DNA of 8,879 bases from CAZZHG01 sp964653655 (GTDB lineage: Bacteria; Bdellovibrionota; FAC87; UBA2466). The notes under the pieces are model-generated. The model had not been told where the DNA came from, searched no databases, and saw only the letters and a list, made by a program, of their open reading frames with translations. Below, piece after piece: positions 1 to 5,754 of the stretch (positions are counted from its first letter, which is position 1; each line of letters begins with the position of its first letter). A program made the position numbers and the translations under genes. The stretch covers positions 1-8,879 of the forward strand of contig CAZZHG010000138.1 of assembly GCA_964653655.1 (NCBI GenBank). Reading direction: 5' to 3'.

Positions 1-23
1 GAAGGACTATTTCTGTGTTAGGT

Positions 24-953
24 TCAGGTGCTGATTTTTTCAATGCAGCGAAGCTTGGCGCTGCGCGCCCTTGGGTTCGCGTTGAGCTCAGCGTGCCCCG
101 GCACGACTGGCTTGCGATAAATCAGATCACCGCGTCGAATTCTGGGGCATTGGCACATCGGCTTTTCGCAGATGCATTTGCCCGCGAGGATCTTCAAAGC
201 CCTTTTCACCAGCCGGTCCTCGGTCGAATGAAACGTGATGACCGCGAGGCGTCCGCCGGTCTTCAAGGCGCCGAGCGCCTGGGGCAGAACGCGTTCCGCT
301 TCGCCTAGCTCGTCGTTGACCATCATCCGCAGACCGAGAAAAACCACCGTTCCCGCGTGAGTCTTGCCGCCCGGGCGATCGAACAGCGACGCCAGATCCG
401 CCGTCGTCTTGAGATGGCCTGCGTGAAACGCTTCCAGAATTCTTCGCGCCGCCGAGTACACGCCTTTCATGTCGGTGTTCTTTCCGATGGCGATCGCCAG
501 ATCGTCCAGGGAAAGCTTCTCGAGCCAATCCGAGAGCGGCAGTCCGCGGCTCGGATCCATCCGCATGTCGAGGGGCCCCTCGCCCGCGAAGGAAAATCCC
601 CGCTCCGGCGTCAAGAGCTGGCGTGTGCTCACCCCCAAATCGATCAGAATTCCCTCCACCGACTCCGCCGGAACGAAGGAACCGAGCTCCGAAAACCGCG
701 AATGGATCAACGTGAGGCGGGGGTCGTCCTTCAGGGCCCCGTGTTCCCGGTAACGGGCGATGGTCTGAGCGTCTTGGTCGAAGGCGATGACCCGGTCGGC
801 CCCGGCGGCAAGCATGGCTTCCGTGTGCCCACCCTCCCCAAAAGTCAGGTCCAGATACGTGCCGCCGCGCGTTATATCGAGCGCCGCCAAACACTCGTTT
901 ACCAAAATAGACTTATGTAACCTATCGGAATCTTGAAATTTAACGCCAGGCAT
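24..953 (-). CDS. rsmH: 16S rRNA (cytosine(1402)-N(4))-methyltransferase RsmH
   Basis: SAM-dependent methyltransferase that puts the N4-methyl group on C1402 of 16S rRNA in the ribosomal P site; cytoplasmic. The 309 aa match the usual length of about 310. Visible family motifs are the SAM-binding loop DLTFGEGGHT (residues 35-44), IDLGVS followed by GFSF and PLDMRMDP in the middle, LRMMVNDELGE, and GGRLAVITFHSTEDRLVKRAL near the end, with NPRARSAKLR at the C-terminus. The ATG at 953 has an AGGGA ribosome site 5 nt upstream (959-963), which supports this start. Two normally well-kept stretches are altered: the N-terminal HxPVL reads HKSIL, and the FQALR-type motif reads FLGLR. RsmH usually follows mraZ and precedes ftsL in the dcw cluster. 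Here its upstream neighbour is a divergent flagellin, so mraZ is not in its normal place. Only 23 bases follow the stop in this window, so the downstream gene cannot be seen. Confidence 0.97.
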   Translation of the reverse strand: MPGVKFQDSDRLHKSILVNECLAALDITRGGTYLDLTFGEGGHTEAMLAAGADRVIAFDQDAQTIARYREHGALKDDPRLTLIHSRFSELGSFVPAESVEGILIDLGVSTRQLLTPERGFSFAGEGPLDMRMDPSRGLPLSDWLEKLSLDDLAIAIGKNTDMKGVYSAARRILEAFHAGHLKTTADLASLFDRPGGKTHAGTVVFLGLRMMVNDELGEAERVLPQALGALKTGGRLAVITFHSTEDRLVKRALKILAGKCICEKPMCQCPRIRRGDLIYRKPVVPGHAELNANPRARSAKLRCIEKIST

Positions 954-962
954 AAAAATCCC

Positions 963-989
963 TAAAGAGGCATAACGCGGTGCCGATAA
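963..989 (+). promoter_or_regulatory. Sigma-28 (FliA) promoter of the flagellin gene
   Basis: TAAA (963-966), a 15-nt spacer and GCCGATAA (982-989) match the enterobacterial sigma-28 consensus at every consensus position of both boxes and in spacing. Transcription would start near 997, giving a leader of about 70 nt before the flagellin ATG at 1066. The first base of the -35 box is also the last base of the ribosome site of the divergent rsmH on the other strand. Confidence 0.9.
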
Positions 990-1065
990 AGCTCGTGAGC
1001 GGTGTAACGCATACTGTCATAAAGCCGCGTGGAAATGCCATGTCTTCTTAGCCAGAGGTACAACT

Positions 1066-1896
1066 ATGCCTATTTCTTTGCTGACGAACACCACTGCCTT
1101 GTCCGTAAACCGCAATCTCGAAGAGAGCAATCGGGAGCTGAGTAAGTCCCTGGAGCGCCTCTCTTCCGGAAAGCGCATCAACCACGCGGGCGACGACGCC
1201 GCCGGCCTCACCATTTCTGACACCCTCGAGGCGAGAATCCGAAGCCTTGGTCAGGCGAACCGCAACACTTTGGACGCCATCTCTCTCGCTCAGGTCGCCG
1301 AAGGCGGCATGAACGAAGTGAGCAATCTCCTGCTTCGCATGCGCGAGCTCGCGATTCAATCGGCGAGTGATACGGTCGGTGACCGCGAGCGCGAGCTGCT
1401 TCAATTGGAAGTGTCGGAGCTCAACCAGGAGTTGAACCGCCTCGCCGAAAGCACGCAATATCTCGGAAGCCCGCTACTCAACGGCAAGGGCTCGGATTTC
1501 GTTTTTCAAGTGGGACCGGACAACAACGAGAACAACCGCATTTCCTACTCGGCTTCCCAGATCGACTTGCGCCCCGGCTCCCTCGGAGTGGACGGCGTCG
1601 ATCTCTCCAACCGCGACGACGCGGCCGGAGCCATCGAGTCGCTGGACGGCGCCCTTCAAAAGCTTGGCCGGCCCCGCGCCCAGCTCGGCGCCATTCAAGA
1701 ACGAATGCACTCCATCACCCGACAGCTCGGTAGCCAGCAGGAAGGCCTGACCATCGCGAAGTCGAGAATTCTCGACGCGGATCTGGCGGCGGAAGCTTCC
1801 TCGGCGGTCCGGGCCCAAGTGCAGTTGAAAGCGGCTACCGCCGTTATGGTGCAGGCGAACTCCCTGCCCTCCCTCGCGCTCCGGCTTCTGGAGTGA
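1066..1896 (+). CDS. fliC: Flagellin (filament subunit)
   Basis: Structural subunit of the flagellar filament, exported through the flagellar type III system and polymerised under the FliD cap. It has 276 aa. The N-terminal D0/D1 region (about residues 1-145) contains LSSGKRINHAGDDAAGL, LGQANRN, AEGGMNEV, RMRELA and ASDTVGDRERE. The C-terminal D1/D0 region (about 185-276) contains RAQLGAIQERM and ends VQANSLPSLALRLLE, the usual flagellin tail. Only a short linker (about 145-185, with FQVG and NRISYSA) joins them, so the surface domains D2/D3 are essentially absent. This is the compact flagellin type of about 270 aa. There is no signal peptide, as expected. The ATG has AGAGG 7 nt upstream. The gene is first in the filament cluster and follows a consensus sigma-28 promoter. 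The DTVGD region and overall length resemble Bdellovibrio-type flagellins (from memory). Other paralogues may exist elsewhere, so the exact number in the fliC series cannot be assigned. Confidence 0.97.
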   Translation: MPISLLTNTTALSVNRNLEESNRELSKSLERLSSGKRINHAGDDAAGLTISDTLEARIRSLGQANRNTLDAISLAQVAEGGMNEVSNLLLRMRELAIQSASDTVGDRERELLQLEVSELNQELNRLAESTQYLGSPLLNGKGSDFVFQVGPDNNENNRISYSASQIDLRPGSLGVDGVDLSNRDDAAGAIESLDGALQKLGRPRAQLGAIQERMHSITRQLGSQQEGLTIAKSRILDADLAAEASSAVRAQVQLKAATAVMVQANSLPSLALRLLE

Positions 1897-1921
1897 AGAC
1901 GTCCGCCTATTTCGCCGATAA
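1894..1921 (+). promoter_or_regulatory. Possible second sigma-28 promoter (perfect -10, weak -35)
   Basis: GCCGATAA (1914-1921) is an exact sigma-28 -10 box, 18 nt before the ATG of the 107-aa gene. The best -35 is TGAA (1894-1897), which overlaps the flagellin stop codon with a 16-nt spacer, so that half is degenerate. No terminator hairpin is visible between flagellin and the next gene, so read-through is also possible. This site could set separate levels for flagellin and for the cap/chaperone genes downstream. Confidence 0.55.
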
Positions 1922-1938
1922 GTAGTTAGAGAGAAAAA

Positions 1939-2262
1939 ATGGCGACGCAGTCCATCCAAAAATTAGACGGGTTCACGGTAGCCGCCTCGTCGGAGTCGCA
2001 GAACCGCGAGCGCGAACAGGCCCGGGACTTCCGGCGCAAAGGGGAAAAGAACAAGCTCGTTCAGGCTGCCCCCGCTCCGGTGCAGGAGGCTCCCGCCGAG
2101 GAGCTTCAGGCCAGTCAAATCGTTGACAGCTCCACGGTCGTCGAGCTCCTTTCGCACCGCCCGACGGCCTCCGGCCAGGCACGATTCCTCGTTCAGCCCC
2201 CTTCCAAGGCTCCGGCATTACGTCAGAAAGCCGGCGGCAAAAAGCTCGACAAAACCGCCTAA
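1939..2262 (+). CDS. Hypothetical 107-aa protein between flagellin and fliD
   Basis: I do not recognise this protein. It sits where flaG is found in many flagellar clusters, but the sequence does not show the FlaG C-terminal pattern (a helix followed by LxFxVDExTGxxVVKV), so I do not name it flaG. It is hydrophilic, with no signal peptide or membrane segment. Residues about 18-40 are rich in Arg, Glu and Lys and probably helical. Residues 44-60 are Ala/Pro/Glu/Gln-rich, and the tail is basic with many Lys, Ala and Pro, so much of it looks disordered. The ATG has GAGAG 5 nt upstream, which supports translation. A sigma-28 -10 box lies just before it. The reading frame is intact and in line with the operon, so it is probably a real filament-regulon gene. 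A secreted filament-associated protein or a chaperone partner would fit, but this is position-based only. Confidence 0.75.
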   Translation: MATQSIQKLDGFTVAASSESQNREREQARDFRRKGEKNKLVQAAPAPVQEAPAEELQASQIVDSSTVVELLSHRPTASGQARFLVQPPSKAPALRQKAGGKKLDKTA

Positions 2263-2269
2263 CGCCGTT

Positions 2270-2283
2270 GCGGGCGTTCCCGC
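2270..2283 (+). other. Small GC hairpin between the 107-aa gene and fliD
   Basis: GCGGG-CGTT-CCCGC forms a perfect 5-bp stem just after the stop of the 107-aa gene. It is not followed by a T run, so it is at best a weak pause or an mRNA-stabilising element. The rest of the 118-nt gap to fliD shows no clear promoter. A CTCGATAA at 2288-2295 is a partial (6/8) sigma-28 -10 with no -35. Confidence 0.3.
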
Positions 2284-2380
2284 GATCCTCGATAATAAAA
2301 ACAGGGAGCGGCTCTTCAGGCCCTCCTCATTCCGTACCTTCTTTCTTTCTTCATCCGACTCTCAATTCGAGGCGACGACC

Positions 2381-3781
2381 GTGGCTGAAGTGTCCATGGA
2401 TTCGATTTCCAATCTGAGCCCCGAGCTTCAGCGCGCCTTCCAGGCCGCGACTAAAGCGGAGCGCAAGCCGATCGAAAAGATCGAGGAGCGCCGTGGCGTC
2501 GTGCAGGAGAAGGTGAAGCTGCTCGACGACGTGATCGGCCGGGTGGAAGGCGTGCGCGCGCTCATCCCCGATCTCAACTCGCCCCTCGCACTACGGGAAA
2601 TCATGTTCTCGAGCGGCGATGACAAGGTTCTCACGGGTACTGCCGACCGGAACCAGGCCGAGCCCGGAAAGCACTCACTCGAAGTCCTGCAGCTCGCCAA
2701 AAGCGCGAGCGCACTGTCGAACCGTTTCGCCGACCAGAACGAGACCAAGATCGGCTCCGGCTACTTCACGTTCTCGACCGCCGACGGCGACACGAAAGAC
2801 ATCTACATAGACAACGAAAGCTCAACCCTCACGGGGATCGCCCGAATCATCAACGACTCCGGCATGGGAGTGAAGGCGAACGTGGTACGCGACGAGGCCG
2901 ACCCGGAGCTGCCTTACCGGCTCATCATCAACTCGGATAAGACGGGCGTGAGTGGAGAAGTGGAGTTCCCCGAGTTCTACTTCGTGGACGGCGAGTCCGA
3001 CTTTTTCGTCGAGGAGCAAAAGCCCGCGACGAACGCGATGTTCCGCTACCAGGGTTTCGATATCGAAAGCCCGACCAACGAGGTGAAGGACCTCATCAAG
3101 GGCGTGACGCTGGACTTGAAGGGCATCTCCAACGAAGGCCGCCCGGTCACCGTGAGCATCGAGCAGGACCTTCCGAAAACGACTTTCAAAGTGAAGAACC
3201 TCGTCGACAACCTCAACCACGTGTTCTCCTTCATCCAGGAACAGAACACCATGGACGAGAACACCAAGTCGGCGAAGACCTTGGGCGGGGACTACGGCAT
3301 CCGCATGGCCGAGGACCGGATCAAGACCGCGCTCCGGGAGAATTTTCTCTTCGCGGAAGGCGCTTCCGTCCAGAGTCTCATGGACATCGGGATCCAGTTC
3401 GACAAGAAGGGCATGCTCAACTTCGACGAAAAGAAGTTCCAGTTCGCCCTTACGAACAATTTCGATGGGGTTTGCAACCTCCTCGCGGGGGACGGAAAAA
3501 GCTTCGGCGTGATTCCGAAGCTGAACCAGGCGATTAAGTCCATCACGGGCGGCAACGAGGCCCTTCTGACGGGCCAGAAAAAGAATTACACGCAACAAGT
3601 GAACAAAATGAGCGCGGACGTGGCCGCGAAAGAGAAGCGATCCGAGGATAAGCTCGTGAGCCTCAAGGACAAGCTCGCCCGCGCCCAGGCCGCGATTTCC
3701 AAGATGCAGGGCCAAACCAACTACTTCACGTCGGGCCAGGCAATGGCCGCGGCGGGCGGCGGAGGCATGCCGATCGGCTGA
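2381..3781 (+). CDS. fliD: Flagellar filament capping protein FliD (HAP2)
   Basis: FliD forms the cap at the filament tip and helps secreted flagellin to fold and insert. From the GTG at 2381 the protein is 466 aa, normal for the family. The N-terminal part (to about residue 75) is helical with a coiled-coil look. Next is the FliD N-domain with SLEVLQLAKS (99-108), then a beta-rich centre with PTNEVKDLIKGVTLDLKG (231-248) followed by PVTVSIEQD, and a C-domain with SLMDIGIQFDKKGMLNFDE (332-350), all typical FliD. The end (about 395-445) is coiled coil and the last ten residues are Gly-rich. The reading frame is open from 2123, but that extension overlaps the previous gene. GAGG at 2369-2372, 8 nt before the GTG, favours 2381, with ATG 2396 (461 aa) as the alternative. 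The fliS ATG follows 6 nt after the stop. Confidence 0.95.
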   Translation: MAEVSMDSISNLSPELQRAFQAATKAERKPIEKIEERRGVVQEKVKLLDDVIGRVEGVRALIPDLNSPLALREIMFSSGDDKVLTGTADRNQAEPGKHSLEVLQLAKSASALSNRFADQNETKIGSGYFTFSTADGDTKDIYIDNESSTLTGIARIINDSGMGVKANVVRDEADPELPYRLIINSDKTGVSGEVEFPEFYFVDGESDFFVEEQKPATNAMFRYQGFDIESPTNEVKDLIKGVTLDLKGISNEGRPVTVSIEQDLPKTTFKVKNLVDNLNHVFSFIQEQNTMDENTKSAKTLGGDYGIRMAEDRIKTALRENFLFAEGASVQSLMDIGIQFDKKGMLNFDEKKFQFALTNNFDGVCNLLAGDGKSFGVIPKLNQAIKSITGGNEALLTGQKKNYTQQVNKMSADVAAKEKRSEDKLVSLKDKLARAQAAISKMQGQTNYFTSGQAMAAAGGGGMPIG

Positions 3782-3787
3782 TAATCC

Positions 3788-4189
3788 ATGATTACCAAAC
3801 CGAAAACCCCCGGAGTGGACGCCTACCGAAAGACCCAGGCGACCACCGCCAATCGGGAAACCATTTTGCTGATGCTCTACGCGGGCGCCATCCGTTTCCT
3901 CAAAGGGGCCATCGAGGCCGGGGAGAGGAAGGACCTGGCCGAGCGTAACCGGCTTACCGCACGCACCCAGGACATCGTCCACGAGCTGCGTTCCGTACTG
4001 GATTTCAAAATCGACGGCGGCATCGCTTCCGAGCTGGAGCGCCTGTACACCTTCGTCACGTCGCGCCTGGTGTCGGCGACGCTGGAACACAATATCGGCC
4101 ATCTCAGAGAAGCTCTGAAGGTGCTCGAAACGCTCAATTCGGCGTGGGAAGAGGCGATAGCCTCGCTTAAGAAACAGAAAGAGGGATGA
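3788..4189 (+). CDS. fliS: Flagellar export chaperone FliS
   Basis: Cytoplasmic chaperone that binds the C-terminal D0 helix of flagellin and prevents early polymerisation before export. It has 133 aa, the usual size, and is almost entirely helical. The family signature is clear: AYRKTQ (12-17) followed by ANRETILLMLYAGAIRFLKGA, matching the AYxxxxV-x-TASPxxLLLMLYDGAIRFL pattern, although the usual ASP triplet is changed to ANR. The second half has ELRSVLDFKIDGGIASELERLY, matching the L-D-xx-GGEIAxNLxxLY pattern. It starts 6 nt after fliD, which ends TGATAA (stop followed in a second frame by another). No strong Shine-Dalgarno is visible before the ATG, so translation is probably coupled to fliD. 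The downstream gene starts at or just after its stop codon. Confidence 0.95.
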   Translation: MITKPKTPGVDAYRKTQATTANRETILLMLYAGAIRFLKGAIEAGERKDLAERNRLTARTQDIVHELRSVLDFKIDGGIASELERLYTFVTSRLVSATLEHNIGHLREALKVLETLNSAWEEAIASLKKQKEG

Positions 4190-4191
4190 CC

Positions 4192-4626
4192 ATGGAAGAG
4201 ATCCTGCACTATCTCGAGCTGAAAAATCAGTACTACGAAAAGTTCTGCTCGATGTCGACGAAGTATCTGGCCAAAACCTACGACAACCGCTGGGAGGACC
4301 TGACCTTCTTCGTCGATAACCGCGATCGGATTCTCAACATCATCCGCTCCTTCGATTTCAAGATCGCCAAGCTCTTCAATGAAATCGACCCGACGGCCAT
4401 CGACCTCACGATGTACCGTCCGCGGGTGAAGGCCCTGCTCGACCGGCGCTCGGAAATCGCCAAGCGCATCGTCGAAGTGGACCTCGAGCTCATCTCCCGC
4501 ATCGACGACATGAAGACGGAAACCATCCGCGACCTCAAGAAGACCGTCGAGACCTCTCAGCAGGTCGAGACGTTCGCCGCGGTCACGATGGCTCACCGCC
4601 CGCGCAAGCCCGTCAAAAGCGCGTAG
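4192..4626 (+). CDS. Small helical protein in the fliT position (putative flagellar chaperone)
   Basis: Protein of 144 aa, with no signal peptide or membrane segment, predicted mostly helical. Residues 83-120 form a long amphipathic helix rich in Asp, Glu, Arg and Lys (DRRSEIAKRIVEVDLELISRI and onwards), which recalls the C-terminal helix of FliT/FlgN-type export chaperones. I do not see a diagnostic FliT motif, so the role rests on position directly after fliS, on size and on predicted fold. Two starts are possible. ATG 4186 overlaps the fliS stop as ATGA. ATG 4192 lies 6 nt after GAGGG (4181-4185), which is better Shine-Dalgarno spacing, so 4192 is preferred. Either way translation is tightly coupled to fliS. 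The last codons and the stop lie inside a terminator hairpin, so this is the end of the filament operon. Confidence 0.85.
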   Translation: MEEILHYLELKNQYYEKFCSMSTKYLAKTYDNRWEDLTFFVDNRDRILNIIRSFDFKIAKLFNEIDPTAIDLTMYRPRVKALLDRRSEIAKRIVEVDLELISRIDDMKTETIRDLKKTVETSQQVETFAAVTMAHRPRKPVKSA

Positions 4627-4634
4627 CGCTTTTT
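4615..4634 (+). terminator. Rho-independent terminator of the filament operon, overlapping the stop codon
   Basis: AAAAGCGC (4615-4622), a GTA loop and GCGCTTTTT (4626-4634) give a perfect 8-bp stem (four GC and four AT pairs) ending in a T run. The stop codon TAG (4624-4626) lies in the loop and the start of the 3' arm, so a ribosome finishing the last gene would sit on the hairpin. The stem is short for a strong terminator. Confidence 0.65.
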
Positions 4635-4643
4635 GAGGGCGAC

Positions 4644-4757
4644 GTCATTCCGAGGCCGAAAGGCCGAACGAAACCTTTGGCCGCATCAAAGCGAATTCCC
4701 TGTCCCTCGGCGTTCCACGGCCAAAGTTTACGTCGTCGCTTCGCTCCTCGTAATGAC
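4644..4757. repeat. 114-bp imperfect inverted-repeat element (REP/MITE-like)
   Basis: Two 39-nt arms face each other, 4644-4682 (starting GTCATTCCGAGG) and 4719-4757 (ending CCTCGTAATGAC), around a 36-nt centre. The ends GTCATT-N-CGAGG and the inner TTTGGCC match in both arms, and the middle is partly diverged. Read on the minus strand, the right arm starts GTCATTACGAGGAGCGAAGC. From memory, this resembles the widespread GTCATTGCGAGGAGCGAAGCGACG dispersed repeat seen in many bacterial genomes. It lies just after the filament-operon terminator, in non-coding DNA. Confidence 0.7.
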
Positions 4758-4795
4758 GAGGAAAACTTCGTCACACTTCACTCCGCTAGCTCGTC

Positions 4796-4811
4796 TGGCA
4801 TAGCGATTGCT
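4796..4811 (+). promoter_or_regulatory. Sigma-54 (RpoN) promoter of the M48 lipoprotein gene
   Basis: TGGCATAGCGATTGCT matches the -24/-12 consensus TGGCACG-N4-TTGCW in the GG and GC dinucleotides, in spacing (12 nt from GG to GC) and in all flanking TTGC bases. Transcription would start near 4822, leaving a leader of about 18 nt that contains the GAGG ribosome site before GTG 4840. An in-frame TTG lies in the -12 box and so cannot be the start codon. Confidence 0.75.
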
Positions 4812-4839
4812 CTCTCGTTCAAGGGAAAGCGAGGCGCCT

Positions 4840-5676
4840 GTGCCGTTATTCAACAAGCTCATCTGGATACTTCTCCCTTTATGGCTGATCGCGTGCTCCA
4901 AGACGCCGATCACCGGCAAGCAGGTACTCATTTTCACGTCCGAAGCCGAGGAAGCTCAGCTTGGCGACGAGGCGTACGCGCAGATTCTCCGCGAGAATCA
5001 GCTCTCGAAAGATACATCCCGTACCGAAACGGTTCTCCGAGTGGCGAAGCGCATAGCCGACGTCGCCGAACACCCGGACTTCAAATGGGAGTTCCGAGTC
5101 ATTGAGTCGAAAGAGAAAAACGCTTTCTGCCTTCCCGGCGGAAAGATAGCCGTCTACACGGGCCTCTTCGACGTCCTTTCTAATGAGGCCGAGCTCGCCG
5201 CCGTCCTGGGGCATGAAGTCGCCCACGCCACCGCCCGCCACGCGGGACAAAGAATCACGCTGATGTTTGGTCAGCAAATCGGATTCGCGGCACTGCAAGC
5301 CTTGATAGGCGGAACGGACACGTTCGAAAAAAAGCTACTGATGTCCGCTCTCGGTGTCGGGGCCACGCTCGGTGCCGTTCTTCCCTTCAGCCGCTCCCAC
5401 GAAACGGAGGCCGATTACATCGGCCAGGTCTACATGGCGATGGCGGGCTATGACCCGGCCGCTTCCGTGACCCTTTGGGAGTCCTTCGCCAAGCATTCGG
5501 CGAAAATGCCGGAGTTTCTCTCCACCCACCCCGACCCCCAAAACCGCATCGCCGAACTCCGGGGCCACCTCCCCGGCTCCCGACCCTACTACGATCGGGC
5601 TCCCCAAAAGCACGGTCTCGGCGGTCCGATACCACGCCGCCTCCGCCAATATTTTGGCGCTTTGGCGGGTGATTGA
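4840..5676 (+). CDS. M48-family zinc metalloprotease, lipoprotein
   Basis: Predicted membrane-anchored peptidase of the M48 (LoiP/BepA-like) type, which acts on envelope proteins. It has 278 aa. Residues 1-19 are a lipoprotein signal peptide with a short N-terminus (one Lys), a hydrophobic core and lipobox LIAC, lipidated Cys19. The zinc site is HEVAH (125-129), with the third ligand Glu190 in SHETEADYIG (186-195). FCLPGGKIAVYTGLF before the zinc motif and STHPDPQNRIAEL near the end are typical for the family. There is no C-terminal TPR domain, so it is the LoiP/YggG size rather than BepA. GTG 4840 has GAGG 5 nt upstream. The upstream TTG at 4807 lies in the sigma-54 -12 box and is rejected. 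The nearby TPR gene might supply a TPR partner, but it has its own promoter and lacks a signal peptide. The last codons contain overlapping hairpins. Confidence 0.93.
   Translation: MPLFNKLIWILLPLWLIACSKTPITGKQVLIFTSEAEEAQLGDEAYAQILRENQLSKDTSRTETVLRVAKRIADVAEHPDFKWEFRVIESKEKNAFCLPGGKIAVYTGLFDVLSNEAELAAVLGHEVAHATARHAGQRITLMFGQQIGFAALQALIGGTDTFEKKLLMSALGVGATLGAVLPFSRSHETEADYIGQVYMAMAGYDPAASVTLWESFAKHSAKMPEFLSTHPDPQNRIAELRGHLPGSRPYYDRAPQKHGLGGPIPRRLRQYFGALAGD
5643..5668 (+). other. Two alternative hairpins at the 3' end of the M48 gene
   Basis: CGCCAA (5644-5649) can pair with TTGGCG at 5654-5659 (TATT loop). The longer CCGCCAA (5643-5649) can instead pair with TTGGCGG at 5662-5668. Both lie in the last coding codons and no T run follows, so this is not a standard terminator. 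It could slow read-through towards the TPR gene, which has its own promoter 50 bp on. Confidence 0.3.
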
Positions 5677-5719
5677 CGCTTCAACGCAGTGCTACTCCAA
5701 CGATTACCAAGCACGTCCG

Positions 5720-5735
5720 TGGCATAAGAGTTGCT
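5720..5735 (+). promoter_or_regulatory. Sigma-54 (RpoN) promoter of the TPR gene
   Basis: TGGCATAAGAGTTGCT has the same TGGCAT and TTGCT ends and exact -24/-12 spacing as the element at 4796, but a different 5-nt core and different flanks, so it is not just a copied segment. Transcription would start near 5746, only about 9 nt before ATG 5755. The in-frame TTG at 5731 is part of the -12 box. Confidence 0.75.
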
Positions 5736-5754
5736 CTTCTTTTGTCCACGCCCT

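Noticed and set aside
127..894. 255-aa open frame on the minus strand
   Set aside because: It runs within rsmH in another frame and is Arg/Gly-rich, so it is a shadow.
2179..2195. GGCACG-containing stretch before fliD resembling a sigma-54 -24 box
   Set aside because: No GC dinucleotide occurs at the -12 position, and it lies in the coding part of the 107-aa gene.
2123..2380. Open reading frame extending fliD upstream by 86 codons
   Set aside because: It overlaps the 107-aa gene in another frame and does not resemble FliD. GAGG at 2369 and GTG 2381 give a normal FliD start.
3777..3784. GCTGATAA resembling a sigma-28 -10 box before fliS
   Set aside because: It spans the fliD stop codon and has no TAAA-like -35 at the right distance.
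2822..4102. 426-aa open frame on the minus strand
   Set aside because: It lies antisense to fliD and fliS, has biased composition (His, Val, Leu, Arg) and no recognisable motif. It is a high-GC shadow of real genes.
4677..5105. 142-aa open frame on the plus strand
   Set aside because: It starts inside the inverted-repeat element and overlaps the M48 gene in another frame, with no family resemblance.
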